The notes under the pieces were generated by a model, which made no database searches, was not told where the DNA came from, and was given only the letters and a program-made list of their open reading frames with translations. A stretch of DNA of 64,000 nucleotides from a gamma proteobacterium NOR5-3 (GTDB lineage: Bacteria; Pseudomonadota; Gammaproteobacteria; Pseudomonadales; Halieaceae): positions 1,725,738 to 1,789,737 of the forward strand of contig DS999405.1 in the NCBI GenBank assembly GCA_000158155.1, read 5' to 3'. Position numbers and translations under genes: made by a program. Shown here in pieces: positions 26,166 to 35,184 of this stretch; position 1 is the stretch's first letter, and each line of letters begins with the position of its first letter.

Positions 26166-27143
26166 ATGACAGAAGCCGCCCGCTACCTGCACTCAGCGCA
26201 GCGCACCATCCGCATGGAAGCACAAGCCGTTGCCGCACTGGAAGCGCGCATCGGCGAAGAGTTCGAAACAGCCTGTGAACTTATCCTGAAGGTCCCGGGG
26301 CGCACCGTCGTCACTGGCATGGGCAAGTCCGGCCATGTGGGCGGAAAAATCGCCGCAACGCTGGCCAGCACCGGGACCCCGGCCTTTTTCGTTCACCCCG
26401 GCGAAGCCAGTCATGGCGATATGGGCATGATTACCGCCGATGATTGCGTCATCGCCCTCTCCAACAGCGGCACCACACCCGAAGTATTGATGCTGGTACC
26501 CTTGCTTAAACGCCTGGGCGTGCCATTAATCAGCATGACCGGCGCTCCCGGGTCCGCGCTTGCACAGGCCTCAGACGCGCACATCAACACCGGGGTCGAG
26601 GTAGAAGCCTGCCCCCTGGATCTTGCCCCGACGTCCAGCACCACGACGACTCTGGTCATGGGCGATGCCCTGGCTATTGCACTGTTGGAAGCCCGGGGAT
26701 TCACCGCAGAGGACTTTGCTTTTTCCCATCCCGGCGGCGCGCTGGGCCGCAAGTTACTGCTCAAAATCGACGACGTTATGCGCCAGGGGGATGCCATCCC
26801 CCGGGTCAGCGAGAACACGCCCCTTTCCCAGGCACTGTTGGAGATCAGCGCCAAGGGCCTGGGGATGACCACCGTCACCGCCTCGGGAAGCGGTGAGCTG
26901 GTGGGCGTGTTTACCGATGGCGACCTTCGCCGGGCACTGGACGGGCAACTGGACATCAAAACGACGTGCATCGGCGACATCATGACCCGCTCTCCTGCGA
27001 CCGCGCACAGCGGAATCCTGGCCGCTGAAGCCCTGCGCATCATGGAGGAGCGCCACATCAGTGCCCTGGTGGTGCTTGACGAGCAGGGACAGACCGCCGG
27101 GGTGGTCAACCTCCTGGCGCTTTTGGAGGCGGGTATCGCATGA
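26166..27143 (+). CDS. kdsD: Arabinose-5-phosphate isomerase KdsD
   Basis: Converts ribulose-5-phosphate to arabinose-5-phosphate for KDO and LPS synthesis. 325 residues: SIS domain with GMGKSGHVGGKIAATLASTGTPAFFVHPGEASHGDMG and SNSGTTPEV, a conserved DLAPTSSTT loop, then two C-terminal CBS domains (about 205-325). The stop overlaps the kdsC start by four bases. Confidence 0.97.
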   Translation: MTEAARYLHSAQRTIRMEAQAVAALEARIGEEFETACELILKVPGRTVVTGMGKSGHVGGKIAATLASTGTPAFFVHPGEASHGDMGMITADDCVIALSNSGTTPEVLMLVPLLKRLGVPLISMTGAPGSALAQASDAHINTGVEVEACPLDLAPTSSTTTTLVMGDALAIALLEARGFTAEDFAFSHPGGALGRKLLLKIDDVMRQGDAIPRVSENTPLSQALLEISAKGLGMTTVTASGSGELVGVFTDGDLRRALDGQLDIKTTCIGDIMTRSPATAHSGILAAEALRIMEERHISALVVLDEQGQTAGVVNLLALLEAGIA

Positions 27144-27655
27144 ATCCCGATACCGCGCGCGACATTAAACTTCTCGCTCTGGATGTGGACGGCGTACTCA
27201 CCGATGGGCGCATCACCTATGGCAATGCCGGCGAAGAACTCAAGTCCTTCAATATCAAAGACGGCCTTGGCATCAAACTAATGCAACGCGGGGGGGTCGA
27301 AGTCGCTATCATCACCGGTCGGCAATCGAACATTGTCGAGCGACGGGCAAACGAGCTGGGGATAGAAACCATTATTCAAGGCCGGGAAGACAAACTCAGC
27401 GCATTACAGGAACTGTGCGACGTGCGAGGACTGACGCTGACCCAGTGCGCCTACATGGGGGATGACCTGCCGGACCTTGCCGCAGTCAATGCCGCCGGCA
27501 TCGGCATGACCGTCGCAGATGCCAGCCCCCTGCTTTTAGCCAGCGCTGACTGGCGGTCAAGTCACCGCGGCGGCGATGGCGCGGTGCGCGAAGCCTGCGA
27601 AACCCTCTTGCACGCCCGCGGCCAGTTAGACGCGCTGGAAGCATCCTTCAAGTGA
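27140..27655 (+). CDS. kdsC: KDO-8-phosphate phosphatase KdsC
   Basis: HAD-family hydrolase that dephosphorylates KDO-8-P. 171 residues: nucleophile motif LALDVDGVLTDG near residue 12, IITGRQSNIVERRANELGI, and the Mg-binding MGDDLPDLAAV. Tetrameric C1-type HAD of usual size. Coupled to both neighbours through four-base overlaps. Confidence 0.97.
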   Translation: MNPDTARDIKLLALDVDGVLTDGRITYGNAGEELKSFNIKDGLGIKLMQRGGVEVAIITGRQSNIVERRANELGIETIIQGREDKLSALQELCDVRGLTLTQCAYMGDDLPDLAAVNAAGIGMTVADASPLLLASADWRSSHRGGDGAVREACETLLHARGQLDALEASFK

Positions 27656-28230
27656 GTGGCAGCCAGGGTTTTCGCCGGGTCAGAAAGCGTCTTTCTATTC
27701 CCCTGGTACTGAGCGCACTGCTGCTGATCTACACCATGCTGGCGCCGGCGCCGCGCCTGATCACCGAAAACACCGTACAGACCACCAGTGCTCGAGTCCC
27801 CGACAGCTACGCACACGACGTATCCGTCAATGACTTTAACGAGAACGGCGTGTTACTGGGCAGCACGGAGGCTCAGGCACTGCGACGCTTCCCTCGGGAA
27901 GGCATTGTGGAACTGGATGAGCCCCGGCGTCGCAATTACAGCGAGGACGGTGAGTGGTTTGCGAGCGCCCGCAGTGGGCAACTGCGGGAAAAGACCGATG
28001 TACTCCTGCTCGACCACGAAGTCAGGCTGAAGTACGCCAGCGACGACCTGCAGTTTCTCACCGACAGCATGATCATCAACATCCCGAAACAGGCTGCTCG
28101 AAGTACTTCCAGCGTGCGTATCTGGCAGGCAGACAACGAAACCGTAGCCGAACAGATCTATATCAATCTCGATCGCCAGATAGCTTCACTGAACGGCTCC
28201 GTAAGGACGGTCTATGTACCCCAGAAGTGA
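27652..28230 (+). CDS. lptC: LPS export protein LptC
   Basis: Bitopic inner-membrane protein that takes LPS from the LptBFG transporter and hands it to LptA. 192 residues: GTG start overlapping the kdsC stop, one N-terminal helix (about 16-30), then a periplasmic beta-jellyroll domain. Sequence conservation is modest, as usual for LptC, so the call relies on size, topology and the kdsC-lptC-lptA-lptB order. Confidence 0.92.
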   Translation: MSGSQGFRRVRKRLSIPLVLSALLLIYTMLAPAPRLITENTVQTTSARVPDSYAHDVSVNDFNENGVLLGSTEAQALRRFPREGIVELDEPRRRNYSEDGEWFASARSGQLREKTDVLLLDHEVRLKYASDDLQFLTDSMIINIPKQAARSTSSVRIWQADNETVAEQIYINLDRQIASLNGSVRTVYVPQK

Positions 28231-28864
28231 CTTGCCGGCCGTCCAGACGATTGTAAGCGGCGTTTGCACAGCGGCAGCCCTGCTGCTCGCCGCGCTTTTG
28301 ATGACTGATGTCGCTACGGCGCTGCCGGACGATCGCCTGCAGTCCATTGAGATCACCGCCGCCCGTGCGGTGCGCGATGAGCGAGCGGGTTTCACGGTGT
28401 ACAGCGGCGACGTGATCATGCAACAGGGAAGCCTGCACATCGAGGCCGACAAGATCACCATTTTTCATGACGCTGAGGCTGCTGATCGTATTATCGCGGT
28501 GGGTGCTCCCGCAACGCTGCGACAGCAACCCGAGATCGACAAGGGCTTTGTGACCGCCAGCGCCGGTCGCATTGTGTATGAGAAATCCCGGGAGTGGGTT
28601 CAGCTGCGCGAATCCGCGGTCATTGAGCAAGATGGCGCGGTGGTGAGCGGAGAGTACATTGACTACTTTATGGCCGAGCAACGCGTCCGCGCCGATGCTG
28701 CCCCGGAAAATGCCAATGGCCGCGTGCAGGTGATCATCCCGGCTGCGGTGATAGAAGCAGAAACCGGCGACGGCGACGCCAGTCCGCCCAACAAGACCAC
28801 CGATACCACCAATACCACCAATACCAAGAAGGACGCGCCCGATGGCGACCCTGACCGCGAGTAA
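28214..28864 (+). CDS. lptA: LPS transport periplasmic bridge protein LptA
   Basis: Periplasmic beta-jellyroll protein forming the LPS bridge across the periplasm. 216 residues with a signal peptide ending near VATA-LPDD; family features include [23 protein letters not shown]. The C-terminus carries a Thr/Asn-rich tail ([10 protein letters not shown]) made by a 9-base tandem repeat. The start overlaps lptC by 17 bases and the end overlaps lptB by 23 bases, so all three are tightly coupled. Confidence 0.94.
   Translation: MYPRSDLPAVQTIVSGVCTAAALLLAALLMTDVATALPDDRLQSIEITAARAVRDERAGFTVYSGDVIMQQGSLHIEADKITIFHDAEAADRIIAVGAPATLRQQPEIDKGFVTASAGRIVYEKSREWVQLRESAVIEQDGAVVSGEYIDYFMAEQRVRADAAPENANGRVQVIIPAAVIEAETGDGDASPPNKTTDTTNTTNTKKDAPDGDPDRE
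28796..28825 (+). repeat. 9-base tandem repeat in the lptA 3' end
   Basis: ACCACCGAT, ACCACCAAT, ACCACCAAT, then ACC; in frame, encoding Thr-Thr-Asp/Asn units just before the lptB start. Copy number could vary without frameshift. Confidence 0.85.
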
Positions 28865-29567
28865 CCTGGCCAAAGCCTATCGAGGGCGCGCCGTGGTCAA
28901 GGACGTCAGCCTCGAAGTGCAAAGTGCCCAGGTCGTAGGTCTTCTGGGCCCCAACGGCGCGGGCAAGACCACCTGTTTTTACATGATCGTGGGTATCGTT
29001 CCCTCGGACGCGGGTGATATCTGCATCGATGATCAGAGCATCACCGCCTTGCCTATGCACGAACGCGCCCGCCGGGGCATCGGCTACCTGCCCCAGGAAG
29101 CGTCCATTTTTCGGCGCATGACCGTCGGTGACAATATCCTCGCCATCCTTGAAACCCGCAAAGACCTCAGTCGCGATGAACGCAACAAACGGCGGGACGA
29201 GCTGCTGGAAGAGTTCCATGTGGGCCATCTCAAGGAGAGTCTCGGGCAGGCCCTGTCCGGCGGTGAGCGGCGACGGGTAGAAATCGCCCGAGCCCTGGCC
29301 ATGGAACCCAAGTTCATTTTGCTTGATGAACCCTTCGCCGGCGTTGATCCCATATCCGTGGGGGATATCAAGAACATTATCCGGCACCTGCAAACCCGGG
29401 GGATCGGGGTTCTCATCACCGACCACAACGTGCGGGAAACACTGGATATTTGTGAAACTGCGTATATTGTCGGCGAGGGCCACATCATTGCGCAGGGCAG
29501 CCCCCAGGAAGTCCTGGACAACGCGAAGGTCCGAAAAGTCTATCTGGGCGAGAACTTCCGCCTGTGA
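28842..29567 (+). CDS. lptB: LPS export ABC transporter ATP-binding protein LptB
   Basis: ATPase that powers LPS extraction by LptFG. 241 residues: Walker [15 protein letters not shown]-loop [12 protein letters not shown], signature [15 protein letters not shown], Walker [14 protein letters not shown] and switch His in [14 protein letters not shown] stands eight bases before the ATG. The partner genes lptF and lptG are not in the window. Confidence 0.98.
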   Translation: MATLTASNLAKAYRGRAVVKDVSLEVQSAQVVGLLGPNGAGKTTCFYMIVGIVPSDAGDICIDDQSITALPMHERARRGIGYLPQEASIFRRMTVGDNILAILETRKDLSRDERNKRRDELLEEFHVGHLKESLGQALSGGERRRVEIARALAMEPKFILLDEPFAGVDPISVGDIKNIIRHLQTRGIGVLITDHNVRETLDICETAYIVGEGHIIAQGSPQEVLDNAKVRKVYLGENFRL

Positions 29568-29657
29568 GCAAGCTCACAGTTTGAGCATCTTCCCCCGGAA
29601 AATCGCGGTCTTTGCGATTAATTTCCTCTAACACAATGCAATAAGCGCGCCAAGACA

Positions 29658-29686
29658 TTGCACGACTATAAGCTCAGGCCTACACT
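29658..29686 (+). promoter_or_regulatory. Predicted rpoN promoter
   Basis: TTGCAC (29658-29663), 17-base spacer, TACACT (29681-29686), in the 260-base gap between lptB and rpoN. It implies a leader of about 135 bases. The decamer CACTGCTCCC overlaps the -10 and is repeated 25 bases downstream (29708-29717). Confidence 0.5.
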
Positions 29687-29827
29687 GCTCCCATAGGAGT
29701 GGTATGGCACTGCTCCCGATTGGGGAAGCGCGCCCGCCCAAACAGGCTAAGGGCGCGCTGGAAAGCGTCTTTCATAAACGGTAAGAGACCGGGGAAGCGC
29801 AGCGCAACACAGTGGAAACGTCGCGCA

Positions 29828-31309
29828 ATGAAGCAGGGATTACACCTCAAGCTCGGACAACAGCTGACCATGACACCTCAGCTGCAACAGGCTATTCGTC
29901 TGCTGCAGCTCAGCACCCTGGATTTGCAGCAGGAGATCGAGCAGGCGCTGCAGGAAAACCCCATGCTTGAAGTGGAAGAAGACCAGTCGGACACGCCAGA
30001 GCAGGCCCAAAGTGAGGAATCCGGTGCCCAGGAAGGGCCCATGGATAATCCCGAGCGCAGCAGCAACGTCGACGAATCTTCCGCAGACACCGACTATGAT
30101 GCCACCATGCCGGAAGACCTTCCCGTGGATACACAGTGGGAAGACATCCTGCCATCGAGCGCTCCGCCGCCCTCCGATGGCGGTGGTGACGACTTCGATT
30201 TTGACAGCCGCAATCGCGCCAGCGAGAGCCTGCAGGACCATTTGCGCTGGCAGCTGAACCTGACACGGATGTCGGATAGCGATCGCATTGTCGCCCTGGC
30301 CATCATCGATGCCACCGATGCCAACGGGCGCTTCAACAGCACCGTGGAAGACCTGATCGAACTCTTCCCGCCGGAACTCGAGATCGAGAGCGAAGAGATC
30401 ACCGCGGTGCTGCATGCCCTGCAACAGTTTGAACCCGTGGGCGTATTTGCCCGGGATCTGCAGGAATGTCTGCAGCTGCAGCTCAAACAACTCGATCGAG
30501 ACACGCCCTGGCTCGATCAGGCCAAGATTCTGATTAATCGGCACATCAATCAGCTCAGCAGCGGCGATTACGCACAGATCATGCGCCGTATGAAGCTCTC
30601 CGAAGACGAGCTGCGCGGCGCACTGAGGCTGGTACAGTCACTGGATCCGCTGCCTGGCAAGCAGTTTGGCGATGACGATACGGAATACATCGTTCCCGAC
30701 GTTTACGTCAGCCGTAAAGAAGGTCGCTGGGTAGTGGAGCTGAACCCTGATACCGCGCCCCGGCTGCGCATCAATGATCACTATGCCGGCATGATCAAGC
30801 GCGCAGACAACAGCGCCGACAATAGCTACCTGCGGGACAACCTGCAGGAAGCCAAATGGTTCCTGAAAAGTTTACAAAGCCGCAACGAAACCATGATGAA
30901 AGTGTCTACAGAGATAGTGCGGCGTCAACGTAACTTCCTCGAGTACGGCGAGGAAGCCATGAAGCCTCTGGTGCTGCACGACATTGCTGAGGCCGTTGAG
31001 ATGCACGAATCGACGATTTCCCGGGTCACCACGCGCAAGTATATGCACACGCCCCGGGGTATTTTTGAGCTCAAGTACTTTTTCTCAAGCCATGTGGCCA
31101 CCACCAGCGGCGGCGCCTGCTCCTCCACCGCAATACGCGCCCTGATCAAGAAACTCATTGCCGCGGAAAACCCCCGCAAGCCGTTATCCGACAGCAAGCT
31201 TGCAGATCTTCTGGAAGATCAGGGCATTCAGGTGGCCAGACGGACCATCGCAAAGTATCGTGACAGTCTGACAATTCCACCGTCTAACGAGCGCAAGCGG
31301 CTTGTTTAG
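29828..31309 (+). CDS. rpoN: RNA polymerase sigma-54 factor RpoN
   Basis: Alternative sigma factor for -24/-12 promoters that need enhancer-binding ATPases. 493 residues from the ATG at 29828: region [31 protein letters not shown], the acidic region II, core-binding region III, and the C-terminal RpoN box [12 protein letters not shown]. An upstream in-frame start at 29699 would add 43 residues without similarity to RpoN and is rejected. hpf, ptsN, rapZ and npr follow, as in most gammaproteobacteria. Confidence 0.98.
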   Translation: MKQGLHLKLGQQLTMTPQLQQAIRLLQLSTLDLQQEIEQALQENPMLEVEEDQSDTPEQAQSEESGAQEGPMDNPERSSNVDESSADTDYDATMPEDLPVDTQWEDILPSSAPPPSDGGGDDFDFDSRNRASESLQDHLRWQLNLTRMSDSDRIVALAIIDATDANGRFNSTVEDLIELFPPELEIESEEITAVLHALQQFEPVGVFARDLQECLQLQLKQLDRDTPWLDQAKILINRHINQLSSGDYAQIMRRMKLSEDELRGALRLVQSLDPLPGKQFGDDDTEYIVPDVYVSRKEGRWVVELNPDTAPRLRINDHYAGMIKRADNSADNSYLRDNLQEAKWFLKSLQSRNETMMKVSTEIVRRQRNFLEYGEEAMKPLVLHDIAEAVEMHESTISRVTTRKYMHTPRGIFELKYFFSSHVATTSGGACSSTAIRALIKKLIAAENPRKPLSDSKLADLLEDQGIQVARRTIAKYRDSLTIPPSNERKRLV

Positions 31310-31378
31310 ACGGGGCGGCGCGAAGAGGCGCCAATAGATCGACACAGACGTAGCTAAACTAAAAACAAGGAGAAGCGC

Positions 31379-31666
31379 ATGCAAATAGTCATCAGCGGAC
31401 ACCACGTCGAAGTCACCGATGCCTTAAGGGAGTACGTCAATACAAAGTTCGAACGCTTGCAGCGTCACTACAGCCAGATCAGTAATTCTGAGGTGACCCT
31501 GATTGTCGAGAAAATGGTACAAAAAGCAGAAGCCACCGTGCACATCGCCGGCAAAGACCTGTTCGCCGCCGCGGACTCCGAAGATATGTATGCCGCGATC
31601 GACTCCCTGGCTGACAAGCTTGATCGCCAACTGATCAAGCACAAGGAAAAACACCGACCCCATTGA
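31379..31666 (+). CDS. hpf: Ribosome hibernation promoting factor HPF (short form)
   Basis: 95-residue sigma-54 modulation/YfiA family protein that binds the 30S subunit and drives 100S ribosome formation in stationary phase. MQIVISGHHVEVTDALREYVNTKFERL and the C-terminal DKLDRQLIKHKEKH match the family. Short form without the dimerisation domain, so an RMF partner would be expected elsewhere. AAGGAG site before the ATG. Confidence 0.96.
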   Translation: MQIVISGHHVEVTDALREYVNTKFERLQRHYSQISNSEVTLIVEKMVQKAEATVHIAGKDLFAAADSEDMYAAIDSLADKLDRQLIKHKEKHRPH

Positions 31667-31673
31667 GCACAGC

Positions 31674-32174
31674 ATGCAAGCAATGAGCAAAGAATCTCCC
31701 ACACCTGCCAGCTGCGTCAGTGATTTACTGACGCCCTCGCGCAGCCTCTGCCAGGTACCGGGCGGCGGCAAGAAGCGAATCTTCGAGTTGATCGCAGACG
31801 TCATTGGCAGCGATGTGGAAGAGTTTCATCCGGACGAACTGGTAGCGGGCATGCTCGCGCGGGAAAAACTCGGCAGCACCGCACTGGGTAACGGCATCGC
31901 CATACCGCACTGTCGCCTCAGCGACTGCGAGTCCCCCTGCGGGGTGCTCCTGAGCCTATCCAGCGGCGCCGACTTTGACGCGCCGGATGACGAAGACGTC
32001 GACCTGCTCTTTGCTCTGGTGGTCCCCAGTGAGGCCACACAGGAACACTTGAATCTGTTGGCTGATCTGGCGCGGCTGTTTTCTCAATCGGCATTTTGCG
32101 ACGCCCTGCGCAGCTGCAGAAGCAACGAGGCGCTGTTTAACACAGCAACCGGCTGGACCACAGGCAGCCAATAA
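31674..32174 (+). CDS. ptsN: Nitrogen PTS enzyme IIA (PtsN)
   Basis: Terminal phosphoacceptor of the regulatory nitrogen PTS; in other bacteria it controls potassium transport and other targets by its phosphorylation state. 166 residues (or 163 from a second ATG at 31683). The phosphorylated His is in GNGIAIPHCRL (His79 from the first Met). The stop overlaps the rapZ ATG (TAATG). Confidence 0.95.
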   Translation: MQAMSKESPTPASCVSDLLTPSRSLCQVPGGGKKRIFELIADVIGSDVEEFHPDELVAGMLAREKLGSTALGNGIAIPHCRLSDCESPCGVLLSLSSGADFDAPDDEDVDLLFALVVPSEATQEHLNLLADLARLFSQSAFCDALRSCRSNEALFNTATGWTTGSQ

Positions 32175-33028
32175 TGGATCTGATCATCATCAGCGGACGT
32201 TCCGGGTCGGGGAAAAGCACCGCCTTGCATCAGCTTGAAGATGAAGGTTACTACGCCATCGACAATCTTCCCGCGTCATTGCTGCCTGCTTTGGTGCGCG
32301 ACACGGGGCCGGGGCTGCCGGAGCATTTTCACGGTATTGCCGTGTGCATCGACGCGAGAAATGCCTTTCGTGACCTGCAGGGTTTTAGCGCGACGCTGGA
32401 GTCGCTGCCGAAAGAAGTGCAGTGCAGAATTCTGTATCTGGACGCCGATGAAGCCACGCTGATAAAACGTTTCAGCGAGACCCGCCGTCGGCATCCCCTG
32501 ACCAATGAAAGCCTGCCTCTGGCCGAAGCGATTCGCTATGAAAGCGAGCTTTTAGAGCCTTTGGCCGCGACTGCGACACTCACTCTGGATACCCGGGCCA
32601 TGACGATCTACGAGCTTCGCGATGCCATCAGGCAGCAGCTGGTAGGTTCAGAAGCCGAGGACATGGCCATTCTTTTTCAGTCCTTTGGCTTCAAGCGCGG
32701 TGTTCCCGGCGATGCGGACCTGATTTTTGATCTGCGTATGCTGCCCAACCCGCACTGGTCACCACAGCTGCGCAGCAAGACCGGCATAGATCCCGAGGTT
32801 GCAACCTACCTTGAAGAACATGCCATAACGCAGCAGCTCTTTGATGATATTGCCGGCTTCATTGAACGCTGGGTGCCGGCCTACCAGAAAAGCAGTCGCA
32901 GCTACCTCACCGTGGCGCTGGGCTGCACCGGAGGACAGCATCGCTCCGTTTATATGGCGCACCGTCTCTACACGCATTTTCAGGGGCGTCTTGCCCAGCT
33001 TCAGCTTCGCCACCGGGAGCTTCAGTAA
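32174..33028 (+). CDS. rapZ: RNase adaptor / nucleotide-binding protein RapZ
   Basis: P-loop protein that in E. coli recruits RNase E to the sRNA GlmZ and so controls glucosamine-6-phosphate synthase. 284 residues: Walker A SGRSGSGKSTALHQLED at about 7-23, YYAIDNLPASLLP, SFGFKRGVP, FDLRMLPNPHW, and the C-terminal ALGCTGGQHRSVYMAHRL. Known PTS-Ntr neighbour; glmZ was not found in the window. Confidence 0.97.
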   Translation: MDLIIISGRSGSGKSTALHQLEDEGYYAIDNLPASLLPALVRDTGPGLPEHFHGIAVCIDARNAFRDLQGFSATLESLPKEVQCRILYLDADEATLIKRFSETRRRHPLTNESLPLAEAIRYESELLEPLAATATLTLDTRAMTIYELRDAIRQQLVGSEAEDMAILFQSFGFKRGVPGDADLIFDLRMLPNPHWSPQLRSKTGIDPEVATYLEEHAITQQLFDDIAGFIERWVPAYQKSSRSYLTVALGCTGGQHRSVYMAHRLYTHFQGRLAQLQLRHRELQ

Positions 33029-33033
33029 ATTCC

Positions 33034-33303
33034 GTGATTGAGAGCGAACTTATGATCATCAACAAACTCGGTTTGCATGCTCGTGCTGCATCCAAGTTTG
33101 TCAGCTGCGCGAGCCGCTTTGGCAGCAAGATCCAGGTGTCCAAGGATGGCCAGTGGGTTGACGGCAAAAGCATCATGTCCGTGATGATGCTCGCGGCCGG
33201 CAAGGGCAGCACCCTGAACCTTCGGGTAGAGGGCGCTGACGAGGCAGAAGCCAGCGCGGCGATTCACGAGCTGGTAGGCGACTTTTTTGGCGAAGGTCAA
33301 TGA
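33034..33303 (+). CDS. npr: Phosphocarrier protein NPr (HPr-like, PtsO)
   Basis: Phosphocarrier between PtsP (EI-Ntr) and PtsN. 89 residues from the GTG at 33034. The active His is residue 15 in NKLGLHARAASKFV, and the regulatory-Ser segment is DGKSIMSVMML. Its GTG is six bases after rapZ and its stop overlaps the mgtE ATG. Confidence 0.95.
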   Translation: MIESELMIINKLGLHARAASKFVSCASRFGSKIQVSKDGQWVDGKSIMSVMMLAAGKGSTLNLRVEGADEAEASAAIHELVGDFFGEGQ

Positions 33304-34652
33304 GCACACTCCAGGAAGAACAGAAACGCTCGCGCGATAGCGTCTCCCGTGCCCTGGAGAGCGGCACCTTGCTGGATGTGCGTCGTCTCATTCGGGTGAT
33401 GGAGCCCGGCGAAGTGGCGCATATCCTGGAGTCCTCGCCACCACGCTATCGACACGTACTGTGGCAACTCCTCGAGGGTTCCCAGGAAGCCGAAGTACTG
33501 AACGAGCTGGGTGAGGAGCTCAAACTCGACTTCCTGCAGACCATGGGCCCGGACCAGGTCGCACAGATCACCGAAGAGCTGGATGACGACGATGTTGCGG
33601 ACATCCTTCAGCAGCTGCCGGAAGCCTTTACCCAGCAAGTGCTGAATGAGATGGACGAGCAGGACCGGTCGCGTCTTGAACGGGTCATGGTCTACGACGA
33701 GGACACCGCCGGTGGCCTCATGAACACCGACACGATCTCGATCCGTGCGGACGTGACGCTGGACGTGGTGCTGCGCTTCCTGCGGCGTCACGAAGAAATT
33801 CCCGAGATGACGGATACCTTGATTGTTGTCAGTCGCGACGATCGTTATATCGGCTTGCTCCCCATTCGAACGCTGCTGGTGTCTGACCCGGGCAGTTCCG
33901 TGCGCGAATTAATGCTCACCATGCGCAAACCCATTCACACCGATATGGCTGACAGCGAGGTTGCCCGCCTCTTTGAGCGCAACGACTGGGTATCCGCACC
34001 GGTCGTCGATACGGAAGGTTATGTCGTTGGACGCATTACCATTGATGACGTGGTGGATGTTATCCGGGAGGACGGTGATCACTCCCTTATGTCCATGGCC
34101 GGTCTGGGCGAAGACGATGACACCTTTGCACCGGCGATCAAGACGGCAAAGCGCAGGGCTTTATGGCTGGGAATCAATCTTCTCACCGCCTTCATTGCCG
34201 CGTCGGTGATTAATATGTTCCAGGGCACCATCGAGAAAGTGGTGGCGCTGGCCGTACTCATGCCCATCGTGGCGTCTATGGGCGGCATTGCCGGCACCCA
34301 GACCCTCACGGTACTGGTGCGCGCTCTGGCAGTAGGACAGATCAATCGCAGCAATGCCCGCTGGCTGGTGAGCCGCGAGTTGGCGTCTGCGGCCATCAAC
34401 GGCCTGCTTTGGGCCCTGGTGGTCGCCGTGGCGGCATCGCTGTGGTTTGATGACAACATACTCGGTCTGGTGATTGCCCTGGCGATCGTTATCAACCTGA
34501 TTACTGCGGGTGTCACGGGCGCCGTACTGCCCCTGATGCTGCAGCGCATGAAGATCGACCCTGCCCTCGCCGGCGGCGTCGTGCTTACCACGGTCACTGA
34601 TGTGGTGGGCTTCATGTCCTTCCTGGGACTTGCAACGGTGTTCTATGCCTAA
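33300..34652 (+). CDS. mgtE: Magnesium transporter MgtE
   Basis: Mg2+-gated magnesium channel. 450 residues: N-terminal superhelical domain with EELDDDDVADILQQLPE, two CBS domains (about 130-255) that sense cytoplasmic Mg2+, then a five-helix pore domain (about 285-450) with LMPIVASMGGIAGTQTLTV. Begins inside the npr stop and ends over the darP start, so it is transcribed with the PTS-Ntr genes. Confidence 0.95.
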   Translation: MSTLQEEQKRSRDSVSRALESGTLLDVRRLIRVMEPGEVAHILESSPPRYRHVLWQLLEGSQEAEVLNELGEELKLDFLQTMGPDQVAQITEELDDDDVADILQQLPEAFTQQVLNEMDEQDRSRLERVMVYDEDTAGGLMNTDTISIRADVTLDVVLRFLRRHEEIPEMTDTLIVVSRDDRYIGLLPIRTLLVSDPGSSVRELMLTMRKPIHTDMADSEVARLFERNDWVSAPVVDTEGYVVGRITIDDVVDVIREDGDHSLMSMAGLGEDDDTFAPAIKTAKRRALWLGINLLTAFIAASVINMFQGTIEKVVALAVLMPIVASMGGIAGTQTLTVLVRALAVGQINRSNARWLVSRELASAAINGLLWALVVAVAASLWFDDNILGLVIALAIVINLITAGVTGAVLPLMLQRMKIDPALAGGVVLTTVTDVVGFMSFLGLATVFYA

Positions 34653-35184
34653 ACCCATCAGAGGAAAACGCGCCAGGAGCGACGATGCCGATCTGGATGT
34701 GGAGTTTGACGAAGGCCCCAGTAAGTCGGCTCGCAAGCGCGAAATGACAGCGCGTCAGGCGCTGGGAGAAGCCCTTTGCGAACTCAGTGCCCGGGAACTG
34801 AGTAAAATCCCCATCGAGGATGAGGACCTGCTGGCGGCCATCGAAGAAAGCGCTCGCATCAAGCAAAACAGCGCCATGCGCCGACACCGCCAGTACATCG
34901 GCAAACTCATGCGACGTATAGATCCTGAGCCCTTGCAGCGCGCGCTTGACGCGCTGTATCAGTCACGAAAGGACGAGACTCACCGGTTTCAGGCGCTGGA
35001 AGAACTCAGAGACACTTTGATTCGCGAGGGAGACAAAGCACTGGGGCAGGTTATCGATAAACACCCCGGCGCTGATCGCCAGCAGCTACGACAGCTGATT
35101 CGCGAGGCCCAGAAAGAGGCCGCCGCGGACAAACCCCCGGCCGCTAGCCGGCGTCTCTTTCGCTATCTTCGGGAGCTTCCGTAG
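34645..35184 (+). CDS. darP: Ribosome-associated protein DarP (YjgA, DUF615)
   Basis: 50S-assembly factor family. 179 residues from the ATG at 34645, which overlaps mgtE by eight bases. SKSARKREMTARQALGEALCELS and NSAMRRHRQYIGKLMRRIDPE are typical. The frame in front of 34645 lies inside mgtE and is not used. The last 41 bases overlap, tail to tail, the end of yhdP. Confidence 0.94.
   Translation: MPKPIRGKRARSDDADLDVEFDEGPSKSARKREMTARQALGEALCELSARELSKIPIEDEDLLAAIEESARIKQNSAMRRHRQYIGKLMRRIDPEPLQRALDALYQSRKDETHRFQALEELRDTLIREGDKALGQVIDKHPGADRQQLRQLIREAQKEAAADKPPAASRRLFRYLRELP

Noticed and set aside
29699-29827. Upstream extension of rpoN to an earlier in-frame ATG
   Set aside because: The added 43 residues have no RpoN similarity and would begin only a few bases after the predicted transcription start.
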